Source: Pseudomonadota bacterium | Lineage (GTDB): Bacteria; Pseudomonadota; Alphaproteobacteria; Reyranellales; Reyranellaceae | DNA: 18,828 bases | Reading direction: 5' to 3' | NCBI GenBank assembly: GCA_023436825.1 | Contig: JAEZHS010000143.1 | Location: 1 to 18,828 of the forward strand | Shown here: one piece after another, positions 14,458-18,828 of the stretch | Position numbering within the stretch: position 1 is the first letter of the stretch | How the letters are laid out: the number at the start of each line of letters is the position of its first letter | The notes under the pieces: generated by a model | The model's database searches: none | What the model was told of the DNA's origin: nothing | Seen by the model: the letters and a program-made list of their open reading frames with translations, nothing else | Translations under genes and position numbers: made by a program

Positions 14458-15669
14458 CTGATCACGGCCGCCGCGCGCGCCCTCGCAACGGGTGATCTTT
14501 TAGGCGCCTTGAAGCGGGTCGCCCTGCGCGACGATCCTCCGGCCCTTGCGCTTCGTGGCATCGCGATGGCGCAGCTCGGCGATTTCGAGCGGGCCAAGGC
14601 GCTTCTGCGCCGCGCCGCGCGGGCCTTCGGTCCGAGGGAAACGGTGGCCCGAGCGCGCTGCGTCGTCGCCGAGGCCGAGATCGCCTTGGTCTCGCGCGAT
14701 CTGGGCTGGCCGGCGAAGACGCTCGATGCCGCGCGCGCGACGCTCGAAGCACACGGCGACCCCATCAACGCCGCCCATGCCCGGACCCTCGAGCTGCGGC
14801 GGCTGCTCCTGATCGGTCATCTCGACCGAGCCGAGCAGGCGCTTGCCGGCGTCGACTCTGCGCCGTTGCCGCCGGCGTTGAAAGCCAACCACGAACTGGT
14901 CGTGGCCGGAATCGCGCTGCGGCGCCTGCGTACGAAGACGGCGCGGGCGGCTCTCGCCCGGGCGGCGCAGGCGGCGCACGACTCCGGCATCCCGGCGCTG
15001 ATCGCCGAGGTCGAAAGCGCGTCGCAGGTATTGACCACGCCCGCGGCGCGCCTGTTGGCGCACGGTGACCAGCGCCTCCTGCTGCTCGAGGACGTCGAGG
15101 CGCTGCTGCAATCGAAGGCGCTGGTGGTCGATGCGTGCCGTCACGCCGTGCGTGACGCAGACACAGTGGTCTCTCTCGCCCGGCGTCCGGTCCTGTTCGC
15201 GCTCGCCCAGGCATTGGCCGAGGCGTGGCCTGCTGACGTGCCGAGGGCCAGGCTGATCACGCGGGCCTTCCGGGGAAAGCATGCCGATGACTCGCATCGT
15301 GCGCGCTTGCGGGTGGAGATCGGCCGACTCCGCGCGGCACTTCGCACGCTGGCCGATGTGAGCGCAACCAGCCAAGGCTTTGCTCTGGCGCCACGGCGCG
15401 CTCGCGAGGTCGTCGTGCTGGCGCGGCCGGTCGAGGAGGAGCATGCTGCAGTGCTGGCCTTCCTGGCCGACGGCGAATCGTGGTCGAGCTCCGCCCTGGC
15501 GCTTGCGCTGGGAGCCAGCCAGCGGACCGTGCAGCGCGCCCTCGATGCGCTGGCCGAGGCGGGCAAGGTGCAATCGTTCGGTCTCGGGCGCGCACGCCGA
15601 TGGCTGACGCGTCCGGTGCCCGGTTTCACGACAACCTTGTTACTCCCCGGTCCGCTGCCGAGTGATTAG
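14449..15669 (+). CDS. TPR-containing transcriptional regulator with two DNA-binding domains
   Basis: A 406-residue soluble protein. Residues 1-215 are alanine/leucine-rich amphipathic helices with TPR character (ALRGIAMAQLGDFERAKALL, and similar at 108-134). Residues about 223-316 resemble an OmpR/BTAD-type winged helix: KALVVDACRHAVRDADTVVS then LARRPVLFALAQALAEAW, LRVEIGRLRAALRTL and a terminal G-F-A-L-A hairpin. Residues about 334-388 form a second helix-turn-helix: SSSALALALGASQRTVQRAL then DALAEAGKVQSFGLGRARRW. Having a winged helix and a second helix-turn-helix behind helical repeats is an uncommon order. No receiver or kinase domain is present. It starts 38 bases after btaB and is followed after 35 bases by a propeller gene that is probably its partner. 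Target genes are unknown. Confidence 0.7.
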   Translation: MDSLITAAARALATGDLLGALKRVALRDDPPALALRGIAMAQLGDFERAKALLRRAARAFGPRETVARARCVVAEAEIALVSRDLGWPAKTLDAARATLEAHGDPINAAHARTLELRRLLLIGHLDRAEQALAGVDSAPLPPALKANHELVVAGIALRRLRTKTARAALARAAQAAHDSGIPALIAEVESASQVLTTPAARLLAHGDQRLLLLEDVEALLQSKALVVDACRHAVRDADTVVSLARRPVLFALAQALAEAWPADVPRARLITRAFRGKHADDSHRARLRVEIGRLRAALRTLADVSATSQGFALAPRRAREVVVLARPVEEEHAAVLAFLADGESWSSSALALALGASQRTVQRALDALAEAGKVQSFGLGRARRWLTRPVPGFTTTLLLPGPLPSD

Positions 15670-15704
15670 ATCAAGGACGCCGTCGCCGGTTGCAGGAGAA
15701 GGAC

Positions 15705-16352
15705 ATGAAACGATCGCCCGCAGAAATTCTCCATGAATATGGACCGTTCCAGGGTGTCGATCACGTGGCTGGCGTCACGTTCGACGGCGACCGCGTGTGG
15801 TTTGCCGCCGGTGATACGCTGAAGGCCTTCGATCCGGCGAACGGCAACGTCGAGCGCTCGATCGATGTCGCCGCCCATGCGGGAACGGCGTTCGACGGCC
15901 GGCACCTGTTCCAGATCTCCGAGGATCGCATCCAGAAGATCGATCCCAAGAGCGGCCAGGTGCTGGCGACCATCCCGGCTCCCGGCAAGGGCGGCGATTC
16001 GGGCCTGGCGTGGGCTGAAGGCACGCTCTGGGTCGGACAGCATCGCGGCCGCAGGATCCATCAGATCGATCCCGAGACCGGGGCGATCCTGCGCACCATC
16101 GAATCCAACCGCGTCGTCACCGGGGTCACCTGGGTCGACGGCGAGCTCTGGCACGGCACCTGGGAAGGCGAGGAGAGCGACGTGCGACGGATCGATCCCA
16201 AGACGGGCGAGGTCCTCGAGAGCCTGGAAATGCCGGCCGGAACGGGCGTGTCGGGCCTCGAATCGGATGGCGGCAACCGGTTCTTCTGCGGCGGCGGCGG
16301 CAGCGGAAAGGTGAGGGCCATCCGCCGGCCCAAGCGGAAGGTGGCCCGCTAG
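15705..16352 (+). CDS. YncE/Vgb-like beta-propeller protein
   Basis: A 215-residue protein with at least four propeller-type repeats: FDPANGNVERSIDV, IDPKSGQVLATIPA, IDPETGAILRTIES and IDPKTGEVLESLEM, each preceded by a G-x-L-W or R-V-W strand (DRVWFAAGD, GTLWVGQHRGR, GELWHGTW). This is the pattern of YncE, virginiamycin-B-lyase-like and glutaminyl cyclotransferase-like propellers. The ATG at 15705 is chosen because GGAG lies 6 bases upstream. There is no signal peptide, so it should be cytoplasmic, unlike most relatives. The chain is short for a seven-bladed propeller, so it may have five blades or dimerise. The tail is basic (RRPKRKVAR). It follows the regulator gene by 35 bases and is likely in the same transcript; a ligand-sensing or small-molecule-modifying role is inference. 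Confidence 0.75.
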   Translation: MKRSPAEILHEYGPFQGVDHVAGVTFDGDRVWFAAGDTLKAFDPANGNVERSIDVAAHAGTAFDGRHLFQISEDRIQKIDPKSGQVLATIPAPGKGGDSGLAWAEGTLWVGQHRGRRIHQIDPETGAILRTIESNRVVTGVTWVDGELWHGTWEGEESDVRRIDPKTGEVLESLEMPAGTGVSGLESDGGNRFFCGGGGSGKVRAIRRPKRKVAR

Positions 16353-16398
16353 CCAGGGTCGGTTCCGCCCTGCGGGGACGGCTCGGCGGTTTGCCATG

Positions 16399-16436
16399 GG
16401 TTAGGCACTGGCGAGGCTTGGGGCGCAGTGCTAACC
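16399..16436 (+). other. Imperfect inverted repeat upstream of the thiolase
   Basis: GGTTAGGCACTGGCG (16399-16413) pairs with CGCAGTGCTAACC (16424-16436) apart from two single bulged G bases, with a 10-base loop. It sits 19 bases before the thiolase ribosome binding site GGGAG and 47 bases after the propeller stop. It may end the upstream transcript or act as an operator; there is no T-tract. Confidence 0.4.
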
Positions 16437-16468
16437 GGGCAGACGCAAAGTGTCGGGAGTACCCCAGG

Positions 16469-17670
<1,202 letters not shown>

Positions 17671-17671
<1 letters not shown>

Positions 17672-18756
17672 TGCGGCGGACGCTTCTCGCCGCAGCCGTC
17701 GCTCTACTCGCAACTACCGCCGCATCAACGGGATACGCGCAGGTCGAGCCGCGCTTCGCCAAGGAGCTCGCTTCGAACGCGCCGGGCTCGGGCGATCAGG
17801 TGGTGCCACGCTACGCCGGCTCGTTCATCCTGGCACAAACGCGCAAGGACTTCGACGAACTCGTCCTGCCGCTCGGCAAGGCGGTCGGTGCGTCCTACTA
17901 CAGCGAGCCCGACAAGAAGCTGCGCTATGAGAAGACGCAGGCCGCCGAAGGACGTCTGACGCGTACCGTCTACGTCATCCCCGAGGGCCGCTCGACCCTC
18001 GAAGTGTTGCGCAACTACACCGGTGAGCTGGAAGCCAAGGGCGCCCGGACCCTGTTCCAGTGCAGCAAGACCGAATGCGGCGAGGAGTTCCACAAGCTGC
18101 ACGCCGTGCCGCGGGCGCTGAAGCCGGAGGGGGCGGCATACAACCGCGAACGCCGCGATCTCACCGCCAATGTCCTGGACTATGTCGATCCATCGGCCGA
18201 CCAGCGCCTGTGGGTCGGCGAGTGGAAGCGCGAGAGCGGCGGCGACGTATACGTCTCGATCTACGTCGCAACCCAGACCGGCGGTTCGATGGGCAACATC
18301 TCCTCGGCCCTGAAAGGCCGCGTGCTGGCCATCGTCGAGGTGCTCGAGGCAAAGGCCATGCAGCAGAACCTGGCCTTCGTGTCGGCTGATCAGATCGGCG
18401 GCGCGCTGGGCAGGGACGGGCGCGTCGCGATCTACGGCATCTACTTCGATTTCGACAAGGCCGACATCAAGCCCGAATCGGACAAGCAGCTCGCCGAGAT
18501 GGCGAACCTGCTGAAGTCCAATGCCGGGCTGAAGGTCTTCATCGTCGGCCATACCGACAACAAGGGCACACTCGCGTACAATACCGATCTCTCGCAACGC
18601 CGTGCCGAGGCGGTGGCCAAGGCGCTTGCCGCCAAACACGGCATCGCCGCTGACCGCATGGTCGCCAAAGGCGTCGGCCCGCTCAGCCCGCTGGCGGCCA
18701 ACGACAGCGAGGACGGCCAGGCGAAGAACCGGCGCGTCGAGCTGGTGAAGCAGTAG
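17671..18756 (+). CDS. DUF4892-OmpA family exported protein
   Basis: A 361-residue envelope protein. Residues 1-23 are a signal peptide (MRRTLLAAAVALLATTAAS, cleavage probably after TGYA). Residues about 44-225 fit DUF4892: RYAGSFILAQTRKDFDELVL then PLGKA, RLTRTVYVIPEGRSTLEVLR with NYTGELEAKG, and two cysteines (C131, C136) that may form a disulfide. Residues 254-359 are an OmpA C-terminal domain: IYFDFDKADIKPESDKQLAE then VFIVGHTDN and KNRRVELV. D296 and R311 match the peptidoglycan diaminopimelate-binding pair. No lipobox cysteine and no beta-barrel are seen, so it is a soluble periplasmic, cell-wall-bound protein. It starts on the last base of the thiolase stop, implying coupled translation, although the functional link is not obvious. 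Confidence 0.9.
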
Positions 18757-18763
18757 TCTCTTG

Positions 18764-18828
18764 CCGGACCGCGGGCCTGGAGGCCCGCTCATGGTCTTCC
18801 GGACCGCGAGCCTCCGGCTCGCTCATGA
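18764..18828. repeat. Two tandem 35-bp hairpin units with compensatory stem changes
   Basis: CCGGACC starts at 18764 and again at 18799, a period of 35. Each unit continues with a perfect hairpin and then CTCATG. Unit one has GCGGGCC-TGGA-GGCCCGC (18771-18788) and unit two has GCGAGCC-TCC-GGCTCGC (18806-18822). The third stem pair changes from G-C to A-T on both sides, so pairing is conserved while sequence varies. The array may continue past the window edge. It lies directly after the OmpA gene and may serve as a terminator or mRNA end. Confidence 0.7.

Noticed and set aside
18764..18828. CRISPR array
   Set aside because: The units abut with only a 5-base link and carry varying hairpins rather than identical repeats with unique spacers; no cas gene is present.

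Overview
The window is high-GC DNA with tightly packed genes, frequent start/stop overlaps and GTG starts. The gene content points to an alphaproteobacterium of the Rhodospirillales/Hyphomicrobiales kind: betaine-lipid genes btaA/btaB, malonyl-CoA decarboxylase, a PcaF-like thiolase, PaaG-like isomerases, and a remnant of a HlyD-type adaptor. The genus cannot be fixed from sequence alone; a Reyranella- or Bradyrhizobium-like genome is only a guess.

Left part (1-3909): the 3' end of a class III adenylate/guanylate cyclase (+), a hairpin-forming dispersed repeat, and a short-chain flavodoxin (-). Divergent from the flavodoxin is a compact + strand operon: two tandem PaaG-like crotonase paralogues, an SMP-30/gluconolactonase-type propeller enzyme and a two-helix DUF3592 membrane protein. 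The crotonases lack both hydratase glutamates but keep the isomerase-type aspartate, so the operon is probably catabolic acyl-CoA isomerisation plus a lactonase.

Middle island (about 3910-6750): looser, more A/T-rich DNA with one intact gene (TIGR03118-type beta-propeller protein, -) among gene fragments. The fragments are the C-terminus of a HlyD-family type I secretion adaptor carrying a 1-nt insertion, the C-terminus of an outer-membrane-like protein (+), and an unrecognised 64-codon tail (-) whose stop overlaps the previous one. This looks like a decayed accessory locus.

Right-middle (6752-11188, all -): an ABC exporter half-transporter, then ogt and an AlkA-type glycosylase (ATGA overlap), then malonyl-CoA decarboxylase. 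Alkylation repair is the clear theme of the middle pair. Divergent from these (11379-14410, +) is a family-4 glycosyltransferase followed by btaA and btaB, which make the phosphorus-free betaine lipid DGTS from diacylglycerol. A possible degenerate Pho box lies just upstream of btaA, and the arrangement suggests a phosphate-starvation membrane-remodelling cassette.

Right end (14449-18828, +): a TPR protein with two putative DNA-binding domains, whose start codon sits inside a perfect palindrome; a small cytosolic YncE/Vgb-like propeller protein 35 nt downstream; a PcaF-type thiolase; and, overlapping its stop by one base, an exported DUF4892-OmpA protein. The window closes in two tandem 35-bp units whose hairpin stems differ by compensatory changes.

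The best candidates for something undescribed are the regulator/propeller pair with its start-codon palindrome, the GT4-btaA-btaB cassette, and the thiolase/DUF4892-OmpA coupling. None is proven novel from sequence alone.
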